Source of the DNA: Trifolium pratense
Taxonomy: Eukaryota; Streptophyta; Magnoliopsida; Fabales; Fabaceae
Length of the DNA: 64,000 bases
Assembly (NCBI RefSeq): GCF_020283565.1
Contig: NC_060062.1
Location: 7,291,322 to 7,355,321 of the forward strand
Direction: 5' to 3'
This document shows, in pieces, positions 1 through 10,296 of the stretch. Made by a program: the position numbers and the translations under genes. The notes beneath the pieces are model-generated. The model made no database searches. It worked only from the letters and a program-made list of their open reading frames with translations, and was not told where the DNA came from. Position 1 is the first letter of the stretch; every line of letters starts with the position of its first letter.

Positions 1-854
1 ATAAAAAGATGATATGTTTAAAAATAGGAACAAAACAGAACAATCTATACATAAAAATAGGAAAAAATATAGAAAATTATAGAAAGAATATAGAAGAAAA
101 AAGAAGAAGAAGAAGAAACCGCATAAAAATTGTTATCTATATCTATTCTATACATATCTATACTATATATAAAGATGATACATGAGTTTTGGTGTGGACT
201 TTTCATAATACCAACAATACACTTGATGTTTTTACTTTTAAGTAGCAACAAAAATCTTTTATTAACAAACTCACCATAACATAAGACAAATCTTTTTTTA
301 GCAGCAAAAATCTTTTATTAACAAACTGACCATAATATAAGGCTTTTTTTTGACATAAGTAGACACACGCGCTTGCCTGACCCACTAGTATATAAATAAA
401 AAAAATACTCTACGAAGAAAAAAAACATAAACAATATTTTTCTTCAAAAAAAGAAAATAAACATAAACAATTTTTTTATAAACAAAACATAAATAATGTT
501 ACTACAAAGTTTATTACTAACCATTAATATTAATATTAATATAATAAAGTTAATTAGTATCACTATCAAACTTACTAAATTATCCTAAATATTCCTAATA
601 AATTTTTTAATTTTTGAATAAAAATATACACGAGACCATTATTTGTCACTTAAACATAAAAAATTGAATTAAATAAGTTTACAAAAAATAATTAACACAA
701 TAATTCTACTAATATTTTAAAAATATTATATACCAAATTTTTAAATATTTAATTTTAAATAAATTTTTCTACATTAATACAGTGACAAATTCAAATATCG
801 AATAAAATTCAATTGACTCGTGCGAATGCATGTGTCTTTAAACTAGTTTCATTG
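1..854. other. AT-rich intergenic DNA with a short tandem repeat
   Basis: No gene is recognisable here; the short reading frames are low complexity. A unit of about 57 bases containing AAATCTTTTATTAACAAACT occurs twice in tandem at about 243-343. The rest is AT-rich spacer. Confidence 0.6.
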
Positions 855-1083
855 ATAATGAATTGGTCCAAGTGATAAGGGTCTCAGTTCCCTTAAGCAT
901 GTAGTTAGGGGTTCGATTTCTGACCCATGCGTACCGAAAAAATTCAGTTGGGAGGGAAGAACCTACTTTGTGTGCCCCAAAATTTACCCGACGGAGATTA
1001 GTCATCGTTAATAGCGGTGAAAACTTCATTGTGTTTGCATATAACTTCTCTTTACCCTTAAACACGGGGCAAAATGTGTTTGC

Positions 1084-1085
<2 letters not shown>
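855..1085 (+). mobile_element. tRNA-derived SINE-like element
   Basis: The sequence begins GAATTGGTCCAAGTGATAAG, like a pol III A box, and continues about 40 bases later with GGGGTTCGATTTC, a good B box. The downstream body includes GGAGATTAGTCATCGTTAA. A related left part and body recur near 59355-59625, which supports a dispersed SINE family rather than a tRNA gene. It runs directly into a long (TA)n tract. Confidence 0.6.

Positions 1086-1145
<60 letters not shown>
1086..1145. repeat. (TA)n microsatellite
   Basis: About 30 uninterrupted TA dinucleotides. The tract abuts the left end of the foldback MITE at 1146, and a shorter TA tract follows that element at 1545-1561, so the MITE probably inserted into a TA repeat. 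Confidence 0.95.
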
Positions 1146-1147
<2 letters not shown>

Positions 1148-1544
1148 GGAGGGATCAAATTATACCGGTGTAACATTTGAGTAATGTTACACCACTCAAT
1201 AACACTTCAACGAATACAAATTTTACAAAATCCACCGTTTGATTGAAAGTTTATATCATATAGATCATTCATGTTCAATAATACAAAAATCTAAAATCGT
1301 TTGATATGTTATTGAGACCGATCAAGATTAACGCTTTATGTGTTTTTATTAAATACCGTTAAGCTTGATCGGTCTCAATAACATATCAAATGATTTTAGA
1401 TTTTTGTATTATTGAACATAAATGATCTATATGATATAAACTTTCAATCCAACGGTGGATTTTGTAAAATTTGTATTCGTTGAAGCGTTATTGAGCGGTG
1501 TAACATTACTCAAATGTTACACCGGTATAATTTGATCCCTCCCC
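1146..1544. mobile_element. Foldback MITE with long terminal inverted repeats
   Basis: A near-perfect inverted repeat of about 399 bp. The left end GGGGAGGGATCAAATTATAC is mirrored by GTATAATTTGATCCCTCCCC at the right end. The arms are about 180 bp around a short centre near 1335-1362. Each arm also has its own small hairpin: GGTGTAACAT paired with ATGTTACACC around a 7-base loop. There is no coding capacity. It ends about 80 bp before the start codon of the RLP gene at 1627, so it lies in that gene's promoter or 5' UTR and could form a long RNA hairpin if transcribed. Confidence 0.9.
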
Positions 1545-1626
1545 TATATATATATATATATCATCACATCACATCACATCATATCAAAGTAAAATTCTGT
1601 ATAAGAGAGAGTGATTATAGAGAGCA

Positions 1627-4101
1627 ATGAGAATTACATTATTAGTTTCATTCCTTCTCTGTTACTACTGTATATATATTACAGATGCATCCATCAAATG
1701 TCTTGAGGATCAACAATCTTTGTTGCTCCAATTCAAAAACAATATCACATTTGATCCTACATATTCCACCAAATTAATTTTGTGGAATAATAGCATTGCT
1801 TGCTGTAATTGGAGTGGTGTTACATGTGACAACGAGGGACATGTTATTGGCCTTGCTCTTGATGCAGAATCAATCGAGGGCAGATTTGACAATTCATGTA
1901 GTCTTTTCAGTCTCCAATATCTTGAGGAATTGGACTTGTCTTTTAACAATTTCAATTCTCCCATTCCATCAGGATTCAGCAAGCTGAAGAAGTTAACTAC
2001 ATTAGATCTTTCTTTCTGTCAATTCATTGGAACACTTCCAAATTCAATGTCAAACCTTACACAACTTAATCACCTAGACCTTTCTGTGAATGATTTGAGT
2101 GGTGCAATTCCCAATTCAATGTCAAACCTCACAAGTCTTACCTACTTAGACCTTTCTGATAATGATTTAAGTGGTGCAATTCCTTCATCCCTTTTTGCAC
2201 TCCCATCATTGGAGAAGGTTTTCCTTGAAAACAACCAGTTTAGTAAACTAGATGAAGTTTTCAATGTGTCTTCCTCTATACATACCCTTGATTTAAGTAA
2301 CAATTATCTATCAGGGCCTTTTCCAATATCTATCTTTCACCTAAAATCACTCACTAACCTTGATCTTTCCTTTAACAAATTCAATGGGTCACTTCATCTA
2401 GATAAGTTTTCCGAGCTAAAAAATCTAACTTCCCTAGACATTTCATACAACAACTTATTTCTTAATGGGAATCCAATAAATGTTCAGCCTTCTTCATTTC
2501 CAGCTATTAACTATCTAAATTTGGCATCCTGTAACTTGAAAAGTTTCCCGAGTTTATTGATAAACAATTCAGCATTTACCACTCTAGACCTTTCTAATAA
2601 CCAAATTCCAGGAATACTTCCCAATTGGATTTGGAAATTACCATATCTTACAGAACTTAACATTTCACACAATTTTCTCACAGAATTCGAAGGATCTCTA
2701 CAAAATTTATGTTCCACCAATATACATACGCTTGATCTTCATAACAATACACTACATGGGACAATACCTGTTTTTCCCGAATATGCTACGTACTTGGATT
2801 ACTCGATGAACAAATTTAGCTCTATCACACCAGATATTGATACATACAAATTTGTCACAGGATATCTCTCTCTTTCGCATAATAATTTGCATGGAGGTAT
2901 TCCTAATTTCGTATGCAATCTTTCATATAATATTGATGTGCTTGATCTTTCCTTCAACAACTTCTCTGGATCAATTCCCTCATGTTTAATACATTTGACT
3001 GAGAGCATTAAGGTATTAAATTTGAGGAGTAACAATCTGCATGGTCCAATCCAAAATAAGTTTTCATCTTCTTGTGCTTTACAGACTTTGAATCTCCATG
3101 GAAATCTATTACATGGGCCAGTTCCCAAGTCTCTTTCCCTCTGCTCCCAATTAGAGGTACTAGACATCGGAACAAATCAGATTGTAGGTCGATTTCCATG
3201 CTTTCTGCGGAACATACCGACACTTAGGGTCCTAGTACTGCGGAACAACAAATTTCATGGTACCTTGGGATGCTCAAAAGCAAAAAATCTATGGCAGATG
3301 ATTCAAATTGTGGACATTGCTTTCAACAATTTTAGTGGTAAACTACCAGAAATTTTTTTCAGATACTCTAAAAAAATGAAGCAAGACGATGATAATGTTG
3401 AACTAGACTTTATCCGAGACGGATTACTTTATCAAGATAGTGTGACAATTGTTAGTAAAGGTCAACAGATGGAATTGGTTAAAATCCTTGAAGTCTTCAC
3501 AACCATAGATTTCTCATCCAATTACTTTGAAGGAGTAATACCAAAGGATCTGATGGATCTCAAAGCACTCTATGTTCTCAACTTCTCAAACAATGCTTTT
3601 TCTGGAGAAATCCCATCAACTATTGGGAACATGAAACAGTTAGAGTCCTTGGATCTGTCAAATAATTCTTTGGTTGGTGAAATTCCTGTGCAACTTGCAA
3701 GCTTGACATTCCTTTCTTATTTGAACCTTTCCTTCAATCATTTGGTTGGGAAGATCCCAACAGGAACTCAACTTCAGTCATTTCAAGCTTCTTCCTTTAA
3801 AGGGAATTATGGGCTCTATGGACCTCCATTGACTGAAATACCAAATGGTACAAGGCAGGATGAGCTGCATCCACAGCCAGCATGTGGAAGGTTAGCTTGT
3901 TCAATTGACTGGAGTTTTTTAAGTGTGGAGTTGGGTTTTGTTTTTGGGCTCGGAATCATATTTGGTCCTATCATGTTTTGGAAGCAATGGAGGGTAAGAT
4001 ATTGGAAACTTGTAGATAAAATTCTTTGTTGGATGTTTTCAAGGATGTATCTTGAATATGCAACTGATAGAGGACAAACATACACAGTTTTAAGGTGGTG
4101 A
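1627..4101 (+). CDS. LRR receptor-like protein (Ve/Cf type), short form
   Basis: An intronless 824-aa cell-surface receptor-like protein. A signal peptide occupies residues 1-22. The LRR N-terminal cap has a CLEDQQSLLLQ start and a CCNWSGVTCD motif. Plant-type LRRs follow (LxxLDLSxNxLSGxIP), with an island region near YQDSVTIVSKGQQMELVKIL before the last four repeats. A transmembrane helix lies at about 765-785 and has spaced glycines (GFVFGLGIIFG). The 39-residue tail has no kinase. RLPs of this kind are known to signal through the adaptor kinase SOBIR1 and often perceive pathogen molecules; the ligand here is unknown. Compared with the gene at 10297 it lacks about 200 residues of N-terminal LRRs. 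The tail ends in YTVL, a possible YxxPhi endocytosis signal. The first ATG of the frame gives a good signal peptide, so it was taken as the start. Confidence 0.93.
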   Translation: MRITLLVSFLLCYYCIYITDASIKCLEDQQSLLLQFKNNITFDPTYSTKLILWNNSIACCNWSGVTCDNEGHVIGLALDAESIEGRFDNSCSLFSLQYLEELDLSFNNFNSPIPSGFSKLKKLTTLDLSFCQFIGTLPNSMSNLTQLNHLDLSVNDLSGAIPNSMSNLTSLTYLDLSDNDLSGAIPSSLFALPSLEKVFLENNQFSKLDEVFNVSSSIHTLDLSNNYLSGPFPISIFHLKSLTNLDLSFNKFNGSLHLDKFSELKNLTSLDISYNNLFLNGNPINVQPSSFPAINYLNLASCNLKSFPSLLINNSAFTTLDLSNNQIPGILPNWIWKLPYLTELNISHNFLTEFEGSLQNLCSTNIHTLDLHNNTLHGTIPVFPEYATYLDYSMNKFSSITPDIDTYKFVTGYLSLSHNNLHGGIPNFVCNLSYNIDVLDLSFNNFSGSIPSCLIHLTESIKVLNLRSNNLHGPIQNKFSSSCALQTLNLHGNLLHGPVPKSLSLCSQLEVLDIGTNQIVGRFPCFLRNIPTLRVLVLRNNKFHGTLGCSKAKNLWQMIQIVDIAFNNFSGKLPEIFFRYSKKMKQDDDNVELDFIRDGLLYQDSVTIVSKGQQMELVKILEVFTTIDFSSNYFEGVIPKDLMDLKALYVLNFSNNAFSGEIPSTIGNMKQLESLDLSNNSLVGEIPVQLASLTFLSYLNLSFNHLVGKIPTGTQLQSFQASSFKGNYGLYGPPLTEIPNGTRQDELHPQPACGRLACSIDWSFLSVELGFVFGLGIIFGPIMFWKQWRVRYWKLVDKILCWMFSRMYLEYATDRGQTYTVLRW

Positions 4102-4399
4102 TAATATTAGAGCTACTCGTTGTGATAATTATTAAAATAATGTTTTCTATTTCCCTTTAAGTTGTACTTTGTGTTTACTACTTTAGTTTAGTGTTTCCTG
4201 TTGTTGTTTATGTATACTTCTTTATGATGTGATATATGTTTTATCATGTTTAAATAAAATAGTGTCACATGTATTTGTGGTGAAAGTGTTCAAATTATAA
4301 GGATATTTTCATGGAAGTTGAATCATTGGATTTATTTATCAAAAACTTGAAAAACAGAGAAGAAGTATACTCATCGAAGTTGGAATGAGTTGCTGATTA

Positions 4400-4646
4400 T
4401 GGCAGTACCAAGACTTGAACTTCAGATGAATCCTGATGGAATGGCAGAATTGAAATTGTTATCTGCAAACTACAGTAAGAAACAAACATGTATATTAGCT
4501 TAAAGGCCACAGTTCTATCTTGTTCAATTGATTGGAATTTTTTAAATGTGAAACTGGGGTTTGTTTTTGGGCTTGGAATTGCCGTTGGTCGCCTCACTCA
4601 TGTGTTTAGAAGGAAACCCAAAGAGAACAAACTTAGACAGTCGTAA
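4400..4646. pseudogene. RLP relic: inverted LRR piece joined to a transmembrane piece
   Basis: Around 4425-4470 the minus strand matches the coding sequence of the first LRRs of the minus-strand RLP genes (the IPSGF region). At 4518-4646 the plus strand encodes CSIDWNFLNVKLGFVFGLGI followed by a basic tail and a stop, which is an RLP transmembrane end. Two pieces from opposite strands therefore sit side by side with no LRRs between them. This is debris from the same family as the flanking genes, probably left by inverted duplication and deletion. Confidence 0.7.
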
Positions 4647-5379
4647 TTCTTAAGGTGACATTAGTGATTAACGAATGTGTTAGTTAGTATAATAATCTTT
4701 TCTGTTTCCAACCTCTGAGTAGTACTCCAAAATTCATATTGTTCCGTAACCAATACCATACTCTAAAGACTTTTTCTCTCACTTTCTCACTGATTTGGAA
4801 GGACCATCATTGATTGTAACTTGTACAATGTTTTTTCCTGAGTGCCGAAAAACAGAATAGGCTTTGAACATTTATCTCTTTATACATTCCATTATTTGAT
4901 TATTGAATTGGTAAGTTAGTAGCTCTGATTGGTTTTGGATTAACAGAGATATGGAAAAATAGATATTAAATTTAAAAGGAAAAATAGATATGGAAAACCT
5001 GAGGCAACTCTCCCAGTCCATAAAGTGGATATATGTAAGGTGAATCTCCTTGAAAGCGTGCGAGAGATTCTGCATAAACCTATACAAAACAAACAGTGTA
5101 GCATGCTTATAATTTCAACCGAGAAACAACATATTCCGAATGACTATATGGTCATGATTCCAAAAACAGTATAATGATACTTGATATCGAAGCAAAACTG
5201 TTGATGCTAAATATAGAATGTGGTAAAAAAGAACTGATGCCTTATAGATGATTTATAAAATCATAGCCAAATTAATTTCAAGAATTGGTTCAAACAAGAA
5301 AATCTAATGCAAACCCTGAACTGGCGGTGTTATTATGCTTACTAAGAAAACAAAACTGTCACAGCCTAACATTACAAGT
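4647..5379. other. Intergenic DNA between RLP relics
   Basis: No gene is visible. A block near 4910-4950 (AGCTCTGATTGGTTTTGGAT) is the reverse complement of blocks near 5405-5430 and 15070-15105. The same relic sequence has therefore been copied in both orientations around the cluster. Confidence 0.5.
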
Positions 5380-5560
5380 AAACAACTGCACATAAATATC
5401 TCTTAATCCCAAACCAATCAGAGCTACTAACTGATGATAACAATTCAATTTTGCCATTCCATCAGGATTCAACAAGTTGGTGATGTTGAATTATCAGAAT
5501 TTGTCATATGCTAGCTTTCTGGGGGCAGATTCCAATAGAGACATCATTTAACTGTTCAAG
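5380..5560 (+). pseudogene. RLP N-terminal LRR relic
   Basis: Short stretches recall residues 109-143 of the full-length RLP at 10297 (its DNNFNAVIPSGF and LSYAVFKGQIPIE region): here DDNNSILPFHQDSTS-like DNA reads, in the matching frame, as DNNSILPSGF-type sequence, then NLSYASF and a GQIPIE-like segment. Frame breaks interrupt it. It resembles the long RLP form rather than the short ones, so a second long gene may once have stood here. Confidence 0.5.
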
Positions 5561-5768
5561 CATTTCAGATACTAATCCCTCAAATTACATCTTGATCAAT
5601 GGCGGTACCAAACTAAACCAACATATTCATAGCTATTTGCTTGTGACTGTCTCACTGTATGTCTTGGTAATGAATTGACCAAAATTTAGGACTACAAGTT
5701 GAAGATAATTCAGCTTGTACATGCTACCATCATTTTTATTATTAGTGACATAGTAACTCTACGTCTCT

Positions 5769-6129
5769 CAGGGGTGGAGCTCCCTATGGGCTCGGCAGGG
5801 CCGCGGCCCGTCCCAAAATTTTCAATTTTAATAGGTATATATACATATCTTTGTTAACTATTAATTATGTTATATATATAAATATAACCGAAAAATGTCA
5901 TACAATCCTTGCGTTGCTCAGTGGTTGTACTGCGCCCCTGCAACCAAGGGGTTCTGTGTTCGACTACTGGGGAGTCTTATTTTAGGGTACACTATTGAGT
6001 GACATTATTAGTAAACAACATTATTATTATTAATAATCTTAATGAGTTTGAATGACATTTAATTTTATATATAAAACATTCATGGTTTGTCACGCCCCTC
6101 CCCAACCTTTTAGTTTAGCTCCGCCACTG
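5769..6129. mobile_element. hAT-type non-autonomous element
   Basis: The ends are CAGGGGTGGAGCT on the left and AGCTCCGCCACTG on the right, inverted repeats with 2 mismatches in 13. An exact 8-bp target-site duplication ACGTCTCT flanks it at 5761-5768 and 6130-6137, diagnostic for hAT transposition. The 361-bp body has no coding capacity. It contains a tRNA-like stretch (TTGCTCAGTGGTTGTACTGC, then GTGTTCGACTACTGG) that may be an embedded SINE fragment. Confidence 0.9.
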
Positions 6130-6495
6130 ACGTCTCTACCCTCAGAATTGTTAGTCTCAACTTCATTTTATTTCCTTTGAGATATTACAGGAAAAAATTT
6201 GAACAGGTACAAATATGATTTCTGTAGTTATAATTTGAACGCTATCACCGCAACTCCATGTGACACTATTTTGATTAAATTTGATAACATATGCAAAACC
6301 CAAAAAAATTGCTACAACATATTTCTCTTGACTAAAAAGTATACATAAAGAACAACAGAGGGTTGGAAATTGAAAAACATTACAGTTTTAAGCATGCTAG
6401 AAATGGCAATAGAAAAGGAGTAAAAACAAAGTACAACTTAAAGGGAAATACAAAACATTATTTTAATAATTATCACAAACCTAACACTGATATTA
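6130..6495. other. 3' flank of the RLP gene at 6496
   Basis: After the hAT element this stretch carries sequence shared with the 3' flanks of the other RLP genes, for example ACAACTTAAAGGGAAATA, seen again near 15495 and 15860 and in reverse after 4101. It is probably 3' UTR and flank of the minus-strand gene. Confidence 0.55.
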
Positions 6496-8838
6496 TCACC
6501 ACCTTAAAACTGTGTATGTTTGTCCTCTATCGGTTGCATATTCAAGATACATCCTTGAAAACATCCAACAAAGAATTTTGTCCACAGTCTGCCAATACCT
6601 TACCCTCCATTGCTTCCATAACATAACAGGACCAATGATAATTCCGAGTCCGGAAATGAATCCCAATTCCACACTTAAAAAATTCCAGTTATTTGAACAA
6701 GCTTGCCTTCCAGATGTTGGTTGTGGATGCAAGTTTTCCATTTTGCCATATGGTTTTTCAATCAACGGAGGCCCAAATAGTCCATCATTTCCTTCAAAGG
6801 AAGATGACTGAAATGACTGAATTTGAGTACCTGTTGGGATCATCCCAACCAAATGATTCAATGAGAGGTTAAGATAAGAAAGGAATGACAGGCTTGCAAT
6901 CTGCACAGGAATTTCACCGACCAAAGAATTATTTGAGAGGTCCAATGACTCTAACTGTTGCAGGTTACCAATAGTTGACGGAATTTCACCATAGAGAGCA
7001 TTGTTTGACAAGTTGAGAACATGGATTGCTTTGAAGTCCATTAGAACATCTGGTATTGGTCCTTCAAAATGATTGGATGAAAAATCAATGACAGTGAATA
7101 TTTTTAGAATTTTAACCAACTCCAGTTGTTGACCTTTGGTCGAAACTGTCACACTATCCTGATAATACATGTAAGGAGGGAGTATGTTGTAGTTGTAGGT
7201 GCCAGTCTCGGTGACGATCGTATCCACTGTGTGAATAAAGTCTGATACAACATCATCTTTATTATGTATCATTCTATCCCATGTTGTGAAATATTTTTCA
7301 GGTAGTTTTCCATTGAAATTGTTGAAAGCAATATCCACAATTTGAATCATTTTCCAATGCTCATTTGCTTGTGAATCTGAACATTCTATGGAACCATTAA
7401 ATCTGTTGTTCCTCAAAACCAAGATACTAAGCGATGGTATGTTCGGCAAAAAGCACGGAAAGCCACCAGAAATTTGATTTGATCCAATATCTAATACCGT
7501 TAAGAATGAGCAGTCGGAAAGAGAGCTGGGAATTGGCCCATGTAAGAGATTTCCATGGAAGTTCAAAGTGCTTAAAACACAATAAAACGGAAACATATCT
7601 GGTATGAGGCCAGTAAGATTGTTCTTTCCCAAATTTAATACCTCAAGAGTACTAGTCATTGTCATTAAACATGGAGGAATTGTTCCAGAAATGTTGTTGA
7701 CAGAAAAATCAAACACTTGAAGTTGTGAAGCTTTGCAGAGGGAGTCAGGGATGCTTCCATGTAAATTATTATTTGATAGAGAGAGGAAATATGTGGAAGA
7801 GAGGTAATTACCAATATCTTGTGGTATTGACCCCAACAGTTGGTTGTTATGAAGGTCAAGAACTTCCAAGTTGGAACTAATTACAAGATTTTGCATAATT
7901 CCTTCGAAATCAGAGAGAAAATTGTGAGAAATATTTAGGACTTTAAGATATTGTGGTTTTGAACTCCAGTTTGGTATTTTTCCTTGAATTTGGTTATCTG
8001 AAAGGTCTAGTATGGACAATATTGATTGATTTATTAAGAAGCCTGGGAAAGATTTCAAATTGCAGGATGCCAAATGTAGAATTTGAATATTGGTAGAGGA
8101 AGTTTGATCAACATTTGAATCATTCACATTGACTGATATATTGTTGTATGAAAGGTTTAGTTCAACGAAATTTCTAAGCTTCAGAAACTCATCCAGCTGC
8201 AGTGTCCCATTCAACCTATTAGAGGAAAGATCAAGGTGTGTAATTATTGATGGGATTGTAAAAAGGAATGAAGGAATTGCACCACTTAAATCATTATGAG
8301 AAAAGTAAATAGTATCCAATGATGGGAGTGTAAAAAGGGATGAAGGAATTGCACCACTTAAATCATTATGAGAAAGGTCTAAGTAGGTAAGGTGTGTGAG
8401 GTTTGACATTGAATTAGAAAGTGTTCCATAAAAATGACAGTTAGAAAGATCTAATACTGTTAACTTCTCCAGCTTGCTGAATCCTGATGGAAAGGAGGAA
8501 TTGAAATTGTTATAAGACAAGTACAGTTCCTGGAGATGTTGGAGACTAAAAAGACTACTTGAATTGTTAAATCCACCAGAGATGAGTTCTTCTTCTATAA
8601 GGTAAAGGGCAATAACATGCCCCTCATTGTCACATCTAACACCTCTCCAATAACAGCAAGCAGTGCTATTATTCCACAATTTCAGTGTGGTGGAATATTT
8701 AGGATCAAATGTGAGATTGTTTTTGAATTGGAGCAACAAAGATTGTTGGTCTTCAAGACAATTAATGGGAGAGGCATGAGTGATATATATGCAGTAGGAG
8801 TAGCATAGAAGGAATGAAACTAATAATTTAATTCTCAT
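6496..8838 (-). CDS. LRR receptor-like protein (Ve/Cf type), short form
   Basis: An intronless 780-aa RLP. A signal peptide (MRIKLLVSFLLCYSYCIYIT) is followed by the cap motif NCLEDQQSLLLQFKNN and CCYWRGVRCD. LRRs and the island region (YYQDSVTVSTKGQQLELVKI) follow. The transmembrane helix lies at about 721-741, and the tail is nearly identical to that of the 1627 gene (FSRMYLEYATDRGQTYTVLRW region). It shares the N-terminal LRR deletion of the other short genes, and it also lacks a few central repeats. Roughly its first 150 residues are almost identical to those of the RLP at 15925 on the same strand, while the middle LRRs differ. This suggests recent duplication or gene conversion with diversified recognition surfaces. 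The role as a pathogen or ligand receptor is inferred from the family. Confidence 0.93.
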   Translation of the reverse strand: MRIKLLVSFLLCYSYCIYITHASPINCLEDQQSLLLQFKNNLTFDPKYSTTLKLWNNSTACCYWRGVRCDNEGHVIALYLIEEELISGGFNNSSSLFSLQHLQELYLSYNNFNSSFPSGFSKLEKLTVLDLSNCHFYGTLSNSMSNLTHLTYLDLSHNDLSGAIPSSLFTLPSLDTIYFSHNDLSGAIPSFLFTIPSIITHLDLSSNRLNGTLQLDEFLKLRNFVELNLSYNNISVNVNDSNVDQTSSTNIQILHLASCNLKSFPGFLINQSILSILDLSDNQIQGKIPNWSSKPQYLKVLNISHNFLSDFEGIMQNLVISSNLEVLDLHNNQLLGSIPQDIGNYLSSTYFLSLSNNNLHGSIPDSLCKASQLQVFDFSVNNISGTIPPCLMTMTSTLEVLNLGKNNLTGLIPDMFPFYCVLSTLNFHGNLLHGPIPSSLSDCSFLTVLDIGSNQISGGFPCFLPNIPSLSILVLRNNRFNGSIECSDSQANEHWKMIQIVDIAFNNFNGKLPEKYFTTWDRMIHNKDDVVSDFIHTVDTIVTETGTYNYNILPPYMYYQDSVTVSTKGQQLELVKILKIFTVIDFSSNHFEGPIPDVLMDFKAIHVLNLSNNALYGEIPSTIGNLQQLESLDLSNNSLVGEIPVQIASLSFLSYLNLSLNHLVGMIPTGTQIQSFQSSSFEGNDGLFGPPLIEKPYGKMENLHPQPTSGRQACSNNWNFLSVELGFISGLGIIIGPVMLWKQWRVRYWQTVDKILCWMFSRMYLEYATDRGQTYTVLRW

Positions 8839-9473
8839 TGCTCTCTCTAATCACACTCTGTTACACAATTTTAATTTCATATATATGTGATGTGATAAAC
8901 GATGGTATTATATATATATATATAGTATAACTGAATAAGTTAGAGAAGTTTTGTTGAAGAAGATCGAGCAGCGTGCTGGTCACTCACCTTGACTTCCATT
9001 TTTTGACAGGTAGTCTAACCTTGGCCACTCAATTTTAGGGAACCTTAGCAATAGCTAAGTAAAATCTGACGAATGATTGTTCTATCATAACAATATATTT
9101 TCTTTTAATCAGAATACACTGAAGTGTGAATGAAAGACTTAGAAATCATCCCTATCACATTGTAGGTCCATTGTTATAATTAAATGATAAGGTTTACTTT
9201 GAATGCTAGCTTGATGGGTCTTGTTAACTACAATTCTAATTTGGTTTCTCTGACCAATTCCATTCTATACTATCTGTTGCCCTACAATATTTAAGGATGA
9301 ACTGAAGAGTCTTTAGTTTGCATGTGACTACAACTTATAAGACCTGTTGGTTCACAAGTCATGGTTACAACTAAGAATGTTAATTTTTGTACTTACGATC
9401 ATACATTACTTGTTCATTTCCATAATAGATAGTTTGAATACCATTTTTCATAATGACCATAGTTTTCTTTTTC
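8839..9473. other. Promoter side of the minus RLP gene and spacer
   Basis: A TATATATATATATATAG tract lies about 75-90 bp upstream of the minus-strand start codon and may serve as a TATA region. No gene or clear element is seen in the rest. Confidence 0.4.
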
Positions 9474-9825
9474 TTAGAAATGGGTATTGGGTCTAACTCA
9501 TCCTTACAAAACGGGCTTTTAAGTGAGGATTGCCTCTAGTATACAAACACTTAGTCAGGTCATCTCTCAACCGATGTGGGACTCTTAACACACCCCCTCA
9601 CGCCCAGCACTATTGGGCTTGGTGCATGGATATAAACGGTGGGTGGCCCGATAGTGGAAACCTGATAACAGGAGGCCCAGCGGATCGTGTAGAGGCTCTG
9701 ATACCATCTTAGAAATATGTATTGGACCTAACTCATCCTTACAAAATCGGCTTTTAAGTGAGGATTGCCTCTAGTATATAAACACTTAATCAGGTCATCT
9801 CTCAACCGATGTTGGACTCTTAACA
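9474..9825 (-). mobile_element. TRIM retroelement, complete miniature LTR element
   Basis: Two direct repeats of about 117 bp (9474-9590 and about 9709-9825) flank about 118 bp. On the minus strand the LTR starts TGTTAAGAGTCC. The primer binding site TGGTATCAGAGCC, complementary to initiator Met tRNA, lies at 9694-9706 just inside the upstream LTR. A purine run GTGAGGGGGTG precedes the downstream LTR. No protein is encoded, and internal reading frames are incidental. These are the hallmarks of a terminal-repeat retrotransposon in miniature, which would be moved by another element's enzymes. Confidence 0.88.
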
Positions 9826-10296
9826 CTTTTAATTATTTTTTCAGTTATAAATCTTTCTTTTTTGGAGGTATATCTAGCAAAATGTAATAACTTTTGGTTT
9901 CCAATTGATTTAGTTTGTATAGTTATAAATCAACTCATCTCGTTTTGGAACTGATTTTTGCTTGCATCTAGTGGCTCCTCATAATACCCCACAAGTCCCT
10001 ATAACTTTAAATTGATAAGAAGGTTGTGGCTCCCCATAGTTTTGGAACTATGTTTACTTATGCATCTAGTGACAACTATTATTTATGATAACGTTTATTT
10101 TTAAATGATGTGATGGTTAATTGATTTTGCAGCAACTTCATAGATCATGTTCAACGAAATATCCCTTAAACTATTGACCCGTTACTATTGACCCATTCCA
10201 CACCGGAAAACCAGGGCAGATTGCCATTGTCTGCAACTTTATAACACAACCATTTGTGTTGTGGTAGTCATAGTCACTAAGAGTAAATAACTAACA
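9826..10296. other. Upstream region of the full-length RLP gene
   Basis: AT-rich promoter region with no recognised repeat. The start codon at 10297 is preceded by AATAACTAACA. No clear TATA box could be fixed by eye. Confidence 0.4.

Noticed and set aside
9530..9712. A 60-codon plus-strand frame
   Set aside because: It spans the TRIM element antisense to its LTR and primer site; incidental.
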